Positions 23,445-35,229 of a stretch of 64,000 bases of DNA are shown here, piece by piece. The translations under genes were made by a program, and so were the position numbers. The DNA is from Channallabes apus. Lineage: Eukaryota > Chordata > Actinopteri > Siluriformes > Clariidae. How positions within the stretch are numbered: position 1 is the stretch's first letter; the number at the start of each line of letters is the position of its first letter. Under the pieces are notes generated by a model that saw only the letters and a program-made list of their open reading frames with translations, had not been told where the DNA came from and searched no databases. Location: the NCBI GenBank assembly GCA_030522415.1, contig CM060118.1, positions 18,471,151 through 18,535,150 of the forward strand, read 5' to 3'.

Positions 23445-23610
23445 CTCAAAGACATGCAGATTAGATTAATTGGTGTCCCCAAATTTGTGTGTGCGTGCCC
23501 TGCAATGGATTGGCACACCGTCCAGAGTGTACCCCGCCCTAAGTCTACTGTGCCCTAAGTCTACTGGGACAGACTCTATCTACATAGTGATGTAGACAAT
23601 GAGTGAGTTA
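23445..23610 (+). mobile_element. Truncated SINE copy
   Basis: It holds the 3' half of the common SINE (AAAGACATGCAGATTAGATT, ATGGATTGGCACACCGTCC) with a GAGTGAGTTAGAGTGAG tail. It is 5' truncated and older than its neighbour at 23651. Confidence 0.75.
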
Positions 23611-23650
23611 GAGTGAGATGTGTGAAATTATACATTTGAATGCGGTAATG

Positions 23651-23974
23651 GGGCGGTGCGGTGGTGTAGTGGTTAGCACTGTCGCCTTGCACCTCCAGGG
23701 TCTGGGTTCGATTCCCGTCTCTGTGTGCATGGAGTTTGCATGTTCTCCCTGTGCTTGGTGGGTTTCCTCCCACAGTCCAAAGATATGCAGATTAGGCTAA
23801 TTGGCGTTCCTAAATTGACCGTAGTGTGTGAGTGTGTGTATTTGTGTGTGCCCTGCGATGGATTGGCACCCTGTCCAGGGTGTACCCCGCCTAGTGCCCG
23901 AAGTCTCCTGGGATAGGCTCCAGGTCCCCCGCGACCCTGAACACAGGATTAAGTGGTATAGAAAATGAATGAAT
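23651..23974 (+). mobile_element. Full-length tRNA-derived SINE
   Basis: It has a head with GGTGTAGTGGTTAGCAC and a B box GGGTTCGATTCC, then the conserved body and an (AATG)n tail. The 13-bp target duplication GAATGCGGTAATG is at 23638-23650 and 23975-23987. Confidence 0.9.
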
Positions 23975-24832
23975 GAATGCGGTAATGTTAAATTATGTTT
24001 TGCACAACTTTTTAATGAAACAGTCTTGAATTAATGAGAGTACATTGGGCATGTGGTTTGAATTTGGGATCATTGCACAAGTCATAAAATAAATTCTTAT
24101 GCAAGTAACAGGAGAATAACACCCAGCCTTTCCACTTATGGTTAGAGCCTCTAAACAACATGTGGTTTGTTAGTTTAAAGAGGGCTTGGGAGGCTGTACA
24201 TTAACAGTGCAGGCTTTCACAGGCCTGGCCTTGTGCAGACAGTATTAGTGCCACAGTGTCTCACTCCTTTCCAAACCCAACAGGCCACTATAGACCTGTT
24301 TATCCTATAGGCAGCTTCCTCTATGCTGGCCTAGGTTGAGCTGAAGCTTAACTTGCAGACATACAGACAAACAGTAATAGCAAACACTCTGAATGCTGTC
24401 CTTGTGCTGAAGGTAGGAAAACAGCTAGCTGAGAAATAGTTATGAAGGGGAAGGAGGGCAGTGTACAGTGTGTAAAAATGTACACTGGCTAAGCACATAA
24501 AATCCAGTGTGTGTGTGTGTATGTGTGTGTGTGTGTGTGTGTGTGATTTGCCATTAACCTCTTAAAAGACATAGAACCTTAATTATATAAATTTAGTTGG
24601 TCACATGTAGTTAGTTCATTTTATGATTTCCTACTGGTAATATTACAGTTGTACAAAGTTAGTTCTGAACATGCCTGCCTTCAACATGCAACATAGACTA
24701 ATGCTTACTATCTTAATCACATATATTTTAGATCAAAATTTCAAGTAAGCTTTGACTCATGGTGTGTTGATTATAATTTAAATTAAGTCCAGTCATGTGG
24801 CACAGCTGATTTCAGTGTCAGGTTCAGGTCAA

Positions 24833-24899
24833 TATGTTGCATGTCATGCCACACAAGCAGTACAGTTTAACTAAGGCCAAAGATCACAGAGATTTGTAC
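24833..24899 (+). repeat. 67-bp direct duplication, copy A
   Basis: This block starts ATGTTGCATGTCATGCCACA and is repeated at 26973-27039 with about four differences. Confidence 0.85.
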
Positions 24900-26972
24900 A
24901 TGTCACCAAAGGATCTTCTCAATTAAGATTAACACACACAAAGACACAGACAGGCAGACAAACAGACACACAAACACACTTAATATACAAATGATAGCCA
25001 TTATTTAGTAGGTTCACCTACTAAATCATTATACATACTTTGTAGATCTTACAGTTAATAACTTAAGACAGTATATTGATGTGTAGAGTTGATCAATGCT
25101 CCTGAATTCTGTTCTTACTCCAACAATGCTACTGTGTTCAATACACTTGTACCAGCTCATCACAGTTACACAACCAACACATCAGTCACAAAAATGTCAG
25201 TATCACTATTGGGTTCCAAATATTTTCTAGTCAGGTGTTTTCTCTTTGTACTCCCCTTGTGTTGATGGATGTTGTGGAGGTGGATAAAAAAATTGTAAAA
25301 ACATGGCAAAAATAATGTAATGCTTCTTTTTATAAAAGATGATAAAACATGATCATTGACAGATAAAAAAAAAAAATAATTGTAAAATGGTTTTGTTCAA
25401 CCATAATTAACCTATAATTATTGTTCTTAAAGATGCAAGCAATATTATCTGCAAATTGAGCAATTATAATTAATAATTGCAAAATGAGAGAATGGTTAGA
25501 AAAACCCAACTATACACATAATATTCTCATTTAATATCACTGTTTTCAGTGTATGTTGTGTGTGCATGTTTGTTTATGGTGACGTTATTGACTTGTCCTT
25601 ATCTTTGATCTTTGGGCCCGGTTAAGGTGTATAGTCTGGCTTCGTTTACAGTAGATGTCAAAAGCCTTAAATAATTGGCTGCATTATAATATTATAAAGT
25701 GAGAGTCCCTGTTCAACTGTATGTAAAGCTCTCTAATGTATTAAATGTGTTTAAAATAGGAGAGAGAACCCCTAAGAGAGTGAGAGTGTGTGTGTAAAGT
25801 GTAGAGCTGAGAGCCTTCTTTGAGGCAGTGTCGCCTCCACAGTACTTCATGGTACACAGAGTTCACCATTGTTCCCAGCCCATCACTATTGGAAACAGAC
25901 AGCCGGGAAGGCAGCAGGCAGAGCAACAGGAGTGAGAGAGGGAGAGTTGAAGAGGGGAGCACAGAGGGGTGGGACTTGGCTCTTTTTTTGATCACTCCAG
26001 TGTTCACTAAACAGACACAAAAAGAGAGCCACGATCATTCTGCATGTGTGCTGAGGGTCACTGTGAGCATTCAGGGGCCCAATAAGAACCCTAACACTGC
26101 TGATCATCAAACACTCAACTTTGAAGTCAAGCAGCACTTATTCTTAACATTGATTGGACAATGGTCACTTAATAAGTGTATTTTTCCATGAATTTATTAA
26201 AATGGGAGCAAGGTTCAACTTAGTGTGACACTGAACACGGTGTTTTTTTTTCTTTTCTTTTTTTACAATGATTTCAACTTGAAAAATTTATTTGTGATTT
26301 AAGTACTTTAAAAAATCACATATTCCCTTCAGGCACACCATTTCTAAATATATAACCCAACAATAATTAATCCAAAAAGACTATAGTGGTCTTCCAGTAG
26401 TCACAAGGCACCTTTAAACATTTTGGATCCAAACTTTCTCTGGGTTAACCCTTGTCTAGCTCAGGCATGTCCTCTATGTATCTATGTACCTTCATGTATC
26501 TATGAAGGATAATAAGTGTCCACCCTACCTCACAGTTTCTCTTCAGTTTCTCTTTCTCTTCTCTTTTAAGCTTGCAGATTCTAGCTGCTCTTGTGTGATT
26601 TCAGGAAAAAAGGTGTCATGATAAAGGGACTCTGTGACAATATGCACAAGCTGAATACACATCTCTGTGGTATTCAAGTGGCTGTGGATTGAATGCTAAT
26701 GAGGTGAGCGCAGCTGTCACAGCGAAGCTTAGCAAGTCAATTGCATCAGCGATGACCCCACTGCGTCTTCATGGGGACCTTTCACCGATGGCAAGCGAAA
26801 AGAGTTTTATGTGCAGTTCTGCAATAAAAGGCACTTCATCTAAGTCAGTCCACTAGCTCTCATGTTAGCCAATTTTACTCATTAGTTCAAACTTAAAATT
26901 TTTGTAAAAATTGAAAAAGGACGCTGAATGAAAAATGTACTTTGTTTTAGAACAGTGGTAGGCCTGAATGTA

Positions 26973-27039
26973 TATGTTGCATGTCATGCCACACAAGCAG
27001 TACCGCTTAACTAAGGCCAAAGATCATAGAGATTTGTAC
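26973..27039 (+). repeat. 67-bp direct duplication, copy B
   Basis: Near-identical to 24833-24899, same orientation, about 2.1 kb apart. Confidence 0.85.
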
Positions 27040-27619
27040 GTATAGCAGGAGTTCTTAAAGTTTTTGTAGTTAGGGAGTTAGGGACCTTTTTTCTTTACTG
27101 TCAAATATTCCGCGGACTTCCTTAGTGTAGATTTATTTAAGAGACATTATACAAACATTCAAATAAAAGACTTATTATTTATTTTGTAAATTAATTTATT
27201 TTGCCCATTTATTGATGCTATTGGGTTTTTTCATTCCTCATCATCCTTTTTTAGAAAAATTGTAATTATATTAGAATTTATATAATTTGCAGTTTTGGGG
27301 TTATTAAGGTTTGGATTAAGTTCACTCACACAACAATAACAATTTTAATAAATATGGCATAATGAGCATAATTATGTTTGTAAGTAATGAAAATGTCTTT
27401 CAGCATAAAATATTATTTTTACTTTTTTGCCTCACCACTCAAGTTTAGTTGGAATAATCCAGATAAAGTAAATGACAAGCTTTTCAGTCCTATGGTTTTC
27501 TTCTGTAAAAAGTAGTTATAAATACCCAATGTGTGACTGAACATTTCAGTAAAGAAGTTCACCAGCAACAAATTCAACCTTTTTACTGTCAGGCTCTAAA
27601 ACCCCAATCACAATCCAAC

Positions 27620-27690
27620 CAATCTCATCAAGTCGTCGTACTGTGTATGACTGTGTATGTGACAAATAAAAAATTAGAATTTGAAGTCAG
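27620..27690 (+). repeat. LINE-like 3' tail repeat, copy 3
   Basis: It contains GTGTATGACTGTGTATGTGA, CAAATAAAAAATTAGAATTTG and little else, so it is a tail-only copy. Confidence 0.5.
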
Positions 27691-27699
27691 ATCATCAGC

Positions 27700-30600
27700 A
27701 TGTCAGGTGTTTGGGGAAAACAAATTACATGTACTTTCAGGTCCCACATACAGCAGAGCTGTGATCACAGGTTTTCTATCTGAAAAACAGAATCTGTTGT
27801 GGAATGAAGGGGCAGGAAGGAGAACAGGATCCAACAGATAATGCTTGTGGAAAGTACACCAAACTTATCATCATGCTCTGAGCTTGCTGAACTTTTTTCT
27901 GCTGCTGCACTTTTGAAAACTGTGTGAATGAGGCACGAAAAAATCTGACACATGAGCTTAAAAAGATGAAATCAAATCTGTGTTTAGAAATTCCAAATTT
28001 AGTGCATATGTTTAATAATATCTTTATCCTAATTATATTTATATATTATACAGTTTATTACATACTGTAAGTATTATGGAATCTGATAAATAAAATGTAT
28101 TTATTTATATGTATATAACTTTGAATAAGTATTCCTTTATTGTCTTTCTTTGAGCAACACATGCAAAAATATGCCAGTGTCAATGACATCAGTCTAATGT
28201 CTGAATATATTTAATGAACTAACACTGGACAACATTTGGTTGAGATTTGCTTATGCTGACATATTTTCTGGCTGCTCATCAAAGCATTACATAATAAGTT
28301 TCTCAGTACACTAAAGCTACAGATGTTTTTCCTGCCTGAGTAACATTTTGACTGGAACACAGATTTGTCACAATGTTTCAGTACATCTAACATAGACCTG
28401 TATTTATACAAATCCTCAGTATATTGTGTATGTTATATATGTTGTATATGTTGTATATTGTGTTTTGTCCACAGCTGGACAAAGTGTTGAACAAAGCTTG
28501 TTTTAAGTTTGTACAGTCAAATCATACTCTTTTGTGTGGCTTAAGGCTGTGTCACTGTTTAAGGGTGCATTTTTACCAGTGTAACTTTTCAATGACTATA
28601 GTAAACATGTACTCTAGTACTCTAATCTGGAGATTAGAGTAAGTATAATATTAATACACATAATACCAAATTTTAGCAACCAACAGTGAATGTTTATATA
28701 GTTTATTGACTGCACACCAATGCTTTTCCTGATTGACTTTCACTGCCTCGTTTTCATTTCATAACACAGCTGGCCCCACACAGACTGCTCCATTATCAGT
28801 GTAGATAACACCCGCTACTCTTTTCCCCTCACAAAAATATGCTGTATAAATACCGGATCTGGGCATGGCCATACAGATGGAACAAAACTATGTAAAAAGT
28901 ACGTGGGACCAAGGATAAGAAAAGCCATGTGGAAAATAACTGTTGGATTCAAATTCCATTGCGTGTGGGCTGTGATAAGAGAATGACCCTGTCTTTTAGG
29001 ATTAGGACTTTGTAAACAAAGGGAAGGTGTAACCAGGAGCCTTAAAATTAATTTATTTATTAATTTTTTTTTTGGAATTTTAGTAAACATGTTTAGTGAG
29101 CTTTTTCCTGGTGTTGGCTTATTTAAAAAAAGAGTTACTTTCAATGACAACACTAATGATTCCTGATTAAAAAAAATTACACATACACATACAGTATGAG
29201 GTTAAATGATACAGGATCTGTAAATAATCTGCATTTAAGTACTTTGGCAAAATCATCTGAACACTGTTTTAGAAGTCATGTGCAATGTAAGGCAGTGTTA
29301 TGAATCAAAACCTTTACTGTTCTTGATCATTGCATGATAAGATGATCCCCACACCCAAAAGACAAACAAACCAGCAGTATATCAGCAGATGCTACAGAAT
29401 TCCAGGCTGCAGAGGAGGAATTGCGGTGCACTCATGTCCTAACACTGACCAGAGCCTGCATTTCATCATCATGACATCACACAACTTAGACAATTACTTA
29501 CTTTAGAGAGACTGTGGCAGATAACAGACGGTTAACAGTTTCACAGACAGAAGCATATTGTGTGTCAGAGGTAAATAAGTTTCTATAAAGGCAATTTTAA
29601 CAAAATGTATAAGAGCAAGCCTTAATTGCACAAATTATCGCCATCATTTAAGAACAAAGAAATAGTTTACAATTTATAACTGCTGTATATATAATAGATT
29701 ATATTGACTATATTGTAGTGGATTGCAAAAGAGTAATACCTGTAAAGTATTTTTGGTTGTTTGTTTTTTCAGTTTTCAGTTTAACATTCATTAAATGTTA
29801 AACCATACTTCCTAATATGTAGAACATTAGTAACATTAGTGTTGTTAGTTTTACTACCATCCCATGCAACAAACTGCTATGTATAATCTGGCCACCACAT
29901 TGTGAAATATCTGGCTGCTGCCAAAAAAAATCTTGAAACTTTTATAAAATGGTGTGAAATAAGATTGGTTAAGTAGTTATATTTTATTTCACAGAATTTT
30001 TATATATATATTTATTACAAGGTTACAGAGAGAGTCCTCTGATTTCATTCTATAAGTGTGTCAGGGTACTTGGTTCTTGTGAAGAGCATGAGTCACCATT
30101 CCCAGAAAAACACTTGTTGCTTTCACGTTGTGTCAGCAGAGAAAAGATGAAAACAAGACAGAGTGTGTGGAGGCATGGAGCTGAGCCAAGCATTGACTTC
30201 CCAAAAGCACAGGCTTCCTAAATCCCACCAAAATAATATATGCCAAATTAACCAAGAGGATAACAATGACAATATGGGACTAATTCACACAACTGGATTG
30301 AGTTAATGTTCTTCATTTTATACTTAACTTCGGTAACCACTTTCTCCTTATCACACAACCATGAAGTGTTGGTCTGCACTTTATAACTGTTGTCATTCAG
30401 TGACACTTGATAACCCTAATGTTAAAGGCTCTTCTTCAAAGAAAAAGCAAAGAGACATTTGGCTGTACCTACATCAGAGCTTATTCGAAGTAGATGCAAC
30501 AGGCAGTAGGGAGCAGAGGGATCATTTTTCCAAACTGGGATCTGTTGTCTTTAGTTGAACAATGACCAAAACAGAAACAGAAGCTGGGGTCAGCAGAGAT

Positions 30601-30930
30601 GGACAGATTCGACAAAAGGTTTGTACCGCTCAATGCAACAACCTGGAGCTAGATTTGCAAACAGCTGTGTGTTTGAAAGCTTGGCAAATGGTTTGTTTAA
30701 GGCTTGCTCTGCCTGTTTGGAGGAATGCCTGGTGTTGAATTTACACACACACACACACACACACACAGAGACATGGAGCATATTGCTGTCTCTGTTATCC
30801 ATATTCACACTGATATTCACATTTCCATTATTGATTTCTAAAGCAAATTTTAGTTGTATGCTTAGCTGTATTATTATAACATATACTGTATAATATATTA
30901 ATTTAATTTAACAGTGTTTAAATGCATTAG
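27700..30930. other. Intergenic, nothing coding recognised
   Basis: AT-rich sequence with scattered short open frames and a CA run at about 30743-30767. No exon or transposon end could be supported. Confidence 0.35.
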
Positions 30931-30932
30931 CA

Positions 30933-32345
30933 TACAGTCGTGTGTAAAAGTTAATGACCCTCTTTTTATATTATGTTTGTTTGTGTAAAAACATAATAAA
31001 AATCTTCTAATTGTGGCGGTGTATAGTATTAGGCAATTACAACTTCAGCTGAACAACAATGTACGTCTTTCTTCCTTTCTTTCTTTCATTTTTAAAAAAA
31101 ACATTTTTATGTGAAGTCCATGAGAGCACAAAAAACTTAGTACAAAATACTTAGGGCAATACTAAGTACCTACTTACTGCTTCCAGAGGATTTAAGAGTG
31201 TAGGTTGCAGCCAGGTGCTGCTAATCATCAGCCCTTGATTAATTGATCTTCAGCAGGTGTACAAACCTCTACAAAAGCAGACATTTTGGCAGTTTCCTGG
31301 AGCATTCAGGTGTGAGTTAACACAATGCCAAGAGGGAAAGACACAAGCAATGGTCTTAGAGAAGCAATTGTTGCTGCACATCAATCTGGAAAGGGTTATA
31401 AAACAATTTGGAGATCTACATCCTACAGTGGGAAAGATTAGTCACAAATAAAAAGCATTCAAGAGAGTTGGCAATCTTCGGAGGAGCGGACATCCCAGCA
31501 CACTCATGCCAAGCTCAGACCGTGCAATGCTCATAGGGGGGGAAAAAAAAGAACAAGAGTTACATCTCAGACCCTACAGGCCTCAATGAGCATTTTAAAT
31601 CAAGTTCATGAGAGCACAATTAGAAGGAGACGTAGCAAGTATGGTTTGCTTGGAAGGGTTGCCAAGAGAAAGCTCTGCTGTATAAAAAGAACATAAAAGC
31701 ACATGAATGCAAAATGCATCTGAATGCATCACAAAGCTTCTGGAACAATGTCCAATGTTGTTTGGAACCATGTTTGGCAAAAACCAAACAGCATTTCAGC
31801 AGAAACACTTCATACATACTTTCAAGCATGGCAGTGGAGGGATGATGATTTGGGTTTGTATTTGCAACCACAGGACCTGGGCACCTTGCAGTTATTGAGT
31901 CAACCATGAACTCCTCTGTATAAGAAGAGTATTCTAGAGGAAAATGTGAGGCCATCTGTCTGACCAGTAAAGCTTGTCTGAAATTCGGTCATGCAACAGG
32001 ACAATGACCCTGAACCAGTAACTCTACATCAGAATGGCTGAAAAAGAAAATAATTAAGGTTTTGGAATGGCCTAGTTGAGACCTCAACCCAATTGAAATG
32101 GTGTGGCAGGACCTCAACAGATCTGTGCATAAACGAATGCCCAAAAACCTCAATGAACAGAAACAAAGTTGTAAAGATAAATTGCCCAATACGATGCAAG
32201 AGACTGATGAAGACATACATTAAATGATTACTTGATGTTATTGCTGCTAAGGGTGAATCTACAAGCTTTTGAATCATGGAGGTACCTAGAATTGCCCACA
32301 TATTTTATGTGGTAGGATGCGTACCTATTTTTCAAAATATGAAAT
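30933..32345 (+). mobile_element. Degenerate Tc1-like transposon with many stops
   Basis: The left end reads TACAGTCGTGTGTAAAAGTT. The transposase remnant starts at 31325 (MPRGKDTSNGLREAIVAAHQ, then SGKGYKTIW) and continues in broken frames through FKHGSGGMMIWVCI (31835) and a DNA-level match to the DDE region around 32000-32110. More than ten stops or indels are present. It belongs to a different Tc1 lineage from the copy at 7249. Confidence 0.75.
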
Positions 32346-32351
32346 AAACTT

Positions 32352-32678
32352 AGGCAGCACGGTGGTGTAGTGGTTAGCACTGTCACCTTGCACCTCCAGG
32401 GTCCGGGTTCGATTCCTGGCCAGGCTCGATTCCCGTCTCTGTGTGCATGGGGTTTGCATGTTCTCCCCATGCTTGGTGGGTTTCCCATTAAACATGAAAC
32501 ATCCAAAGACATGTAGGTTGGGTTAATTGGCGTTCCCAAATTGCCCATAGTGTGTGCCCTGTGATGGATTGGCACCCTGTCCAGGGTATACCCCACCTCG
32601 TGCCCTGAGTCTCCTGGGATAGGATCCAGGCCCCTGCGACCCTGAATACAGGATAAAGCAGTATAGAAGGTGAGTGAG
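32352..32678 (+). mobile_element. Full-length SINE inserted at the edge of the dead Tc1
   Basis: The head GGTGTAGTGGTTAGCAC is followed by two B-box-like stretches because a segment around GGTTCGATTCC is partly duplicated, as also seen at 61620. The 12-bp target duplication TGAAATAAACTT is at 32340-32351 and 32679-32690. Confidence 0.9.
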
Positions 32679-32759
32679 TGAAATAAACTTCTCAAACCTC
32701 TTGTGCCTACTTCTTGCACTGGTAACTCTAAATTAATTTCTCCTTTGTCCAGAATGGAT

Positions 32760-32945
32760 TGACATTCATATCTTAAAGTAAGGATGGGCTATTTTTTTTC
32801 TTTACTTAATTACATAACTCCATATGTATTATTTCATCATTTTGATGTCTTTGTATTTTTCTGCAATGTATAAAAAATAAATAATGGAATTTAAGTGAAT
32901 TGAAATGAATGAAAGTCTGTCCAAACCTTTGACTTGTATTGATAT
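32760..32945 (+). mobile_element. Isolated terminal repeat of another Tc1 family
   Basis: ATTACATAACTCCATATGTA through GTCTGTCCAAACCTTTGACT is the right terminal region of a third fish Tc1 type (TGTCCAAACTTTTGACT end). No transposase remains. Confidence 0.55.
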
Positions 32946-33560
32946 TATAAAGGATGCAGCGCCTCATGTTTTTAATTTATTTGCTTTGATCTAATCAACC
33001 AGAATTCTTATGCACTTGCTCATCCCCATTCCTGTTCCTGGTTATCACTGCACATTTTAAAACACTTTCTGCCAAAGACTTGCCCTATATATTTTTTTCT
33101 TACATAAAATCCACAAAAGCTATAGAGGATAAATATGTACCACAGTAGATTTACTGACAGCTGAGCCTTTAGGTGCAACATGCAGTGGTGTTTACAGTGC
33201 TTAGAAATCAGTACACAGAGTGCTAATAATTCTGTTAAAGTATAATTTCTTCCAGACACGCTTACAGATGTGGAGAGCACTCTCTGCAATAGGATGCAGG
33301 CTGCATTCATATTAAAGATCTAGAGAACACAATGTTCTTCTTCTAGATGTGACTTATTGCAGAGAACTGAACTGATTTTTGCACTTCAGTACATAAATGA
33401 ATTAAAAGTTGGGTGATTAAATGATGTCAAGAAAGCAAACAAATGTGAGCAAAAGTATGGGATTGGCTTATCAAATACTTCAAAAATCCTGGACACAATT
33501 AAATTGATTGTGGTTAAAAGTGCTGGTCTTCTGCTGAGGGCTTTACATAGAGCCTGAACA

Positions 33561-33583
33561 ACTCCCTGCACACATACACGCGT

Positions 33584-33658
<75 letters not shown>

Positions 33659-33671
33659 CACATGCACACAC
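33561..33671. repeat. Interrupted (CA)n microsatellite
   Basis: About 110 bases of CA with a few TA, CG and AA interruptions. Confidence 0.95.
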
Positions 33672-33963
33672 GTGAGGTGGCCCTTTTTAGTGGACAAAAT
33701 ATGAGTATTTCTTTTCTTTATTTTTACATTCTGTGTGTACCCTATCACTTCATCTTTTATTGCTCTGGACCAAGCTCATATGTTTTAGTTTGAATTAAAA
33801 ATGTAATTAATCAACTGAAAAAACAGTCAGAGGGTGTGTTTTTAAATCACTTAAAAAAAAATCTTGGTTGAAAAGGGCAGTTCATTGAACATTAAAAACA
33901 TCTTGACTTTTGGCTGAGGATGACAAAGATTCTTTAAATGTTAATAACTCCAGTATAACACAC

Positions 33964-34064
<101 letters not shown>

Positions 34065-34299
34065 CTTTTTTTCCCCCATAATTTTTCCTTGCTCTATTGT
34101 GCCATTAAGGCAGCTCACCAATAGTAACCTATATGAATTTTTCCAAAAAAAAATTAATGCCTGACCAAAAAAAAAAAGTCCCCATCTGGATTTAATTATT
34201 CAAATATTTAAAAGCCTTTTATTAGATAATTACTTCACTGATTCAGCTGGCAATAAGTTATTTAACCTTAACTAATGCAATGAGTAGCTTCACATTTCT

Positions 34300-35140
34300 T
34301 AAACAACCATGTCAGTCAACATATTATTTGGACAAGTGTTTACTTTCTTTTCAGAAGAGTCAAATTATTGTCCAGCATCAAGAAAACAACTAAGGAGTTT
34401 GTCAGAACATAATAAAATTGGGTTAAGAACTGAAAACGCATTATTAAAACCTGGAAGGATAGTGGTCATCCATCATCTTCAAGGAAGAAATATGGTCATA
34501 AAAACTTCCTTAATGAGCACTGTGATGGGAGATCACTTTAATGCTTAGTGGAATAAAATCATGAAAGAAAGGGCATTTCCACATACACAATGCAAAGAAA
34601 ACTCTAATCAGATTGCTAGTGAGCATAAGAAATGGACTGTGTAGCATTGGAAAAATATCATGTGGTCTGATGAGTCCAGATTTGTGATCTACACATAATG
34701 GTAAGAACAGAGGCGGATTAAGTGATGAACACATCATTCTTAGTGTCTGGCATATAAGTCTGTGGGCGCAGTATGTTATGATATGGCTTTGCTTATGTTG
34801 GTCAAGTCCAGGTCATTTTCAGGACTGTTGGTTTTAGCTAGGATTCATAATTGGGAAATGTCTCAAATTGTGAAAGAGAGATTTAAAGAGCATGAGACAT
34901 CAAATTTCACTTAAATTGTGGATAGGCTGCCACAGAGTCCAGACCTTAACCCCATTGGGAATCTTTGGAATGTGCTGGAGAAGGCTTTATGCAGCGGTCC
35001 TATGTTCCCATCATCAATACAAGATATTGAGCAGGAATTAATGCGACGCTGACCTGAAATGAATGGTGTGAGATTGCATAAGCTTATCGAGATGATGCCA
35101 TAGACGTATTCAAAGCAAAAGACAGTCCAAAAAGAGTGTG
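34300..35140 (+). mobile_element. Degenerate Tc1/mariner transposon remnant
   Basis: The plus strand reads WSDESRFVIY (about 34660), then PQSPDLNPIGNLWNVLEKAL (about 34933-34992), the region of the third catalytic position, where Gly replaces the Glu. Multiple stops make it clearly dead. Confidence 0.7.
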
Positions 35141-35154
35141 ACTTTTTCTGTGCC

Positions 35155-35225
35155 GTGCAGAGTGTGTGTGTGTGTGTGTGTGTGTATTTTGTATTGTGTT
35201 GTACTGTATTGTATTGTATATACTG
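35155..35225. repeat. (GT)n and (TATTG)n simple repeats
   Basis: GT repeat at about 35161-35185, then degenerate GTATT units. Confidence 0.85.
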
Positions 35226-35229
35226 AAAG

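Larger units (their letters stand above)
23990..27619. other. Gene-poor intergenic DNA between rab4a and rhou
   Basis: No exon could be supported. A (GT)n tract lies at about 24505-24544. The unusually complex, non-repetitive patches near 24180-24350, 25790-26080 and 26690-26830 are candidates for conserved regulatory DNA, but conservation cannot be judged from one sequence. Confidence 0.35.

Noticed and set aside
23651..23725. tRNA gene suggested by a B box
   Set aside because: The B box belongs to a SINE head: no cloverleaf with a paired acceptor stem can be drawn, and the SINE body follows.
28815..29153. 112-codon minus-strand open frame
   Set aside because: No recognisable family. It lies in AT-rich DNA with no supporting neighbours.
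30361..30558. 65-codon plus-strand frame with lysine-rich segment
   Set aside because: No family similarity and no splice signals of note, and it is short enough to occur by chance.
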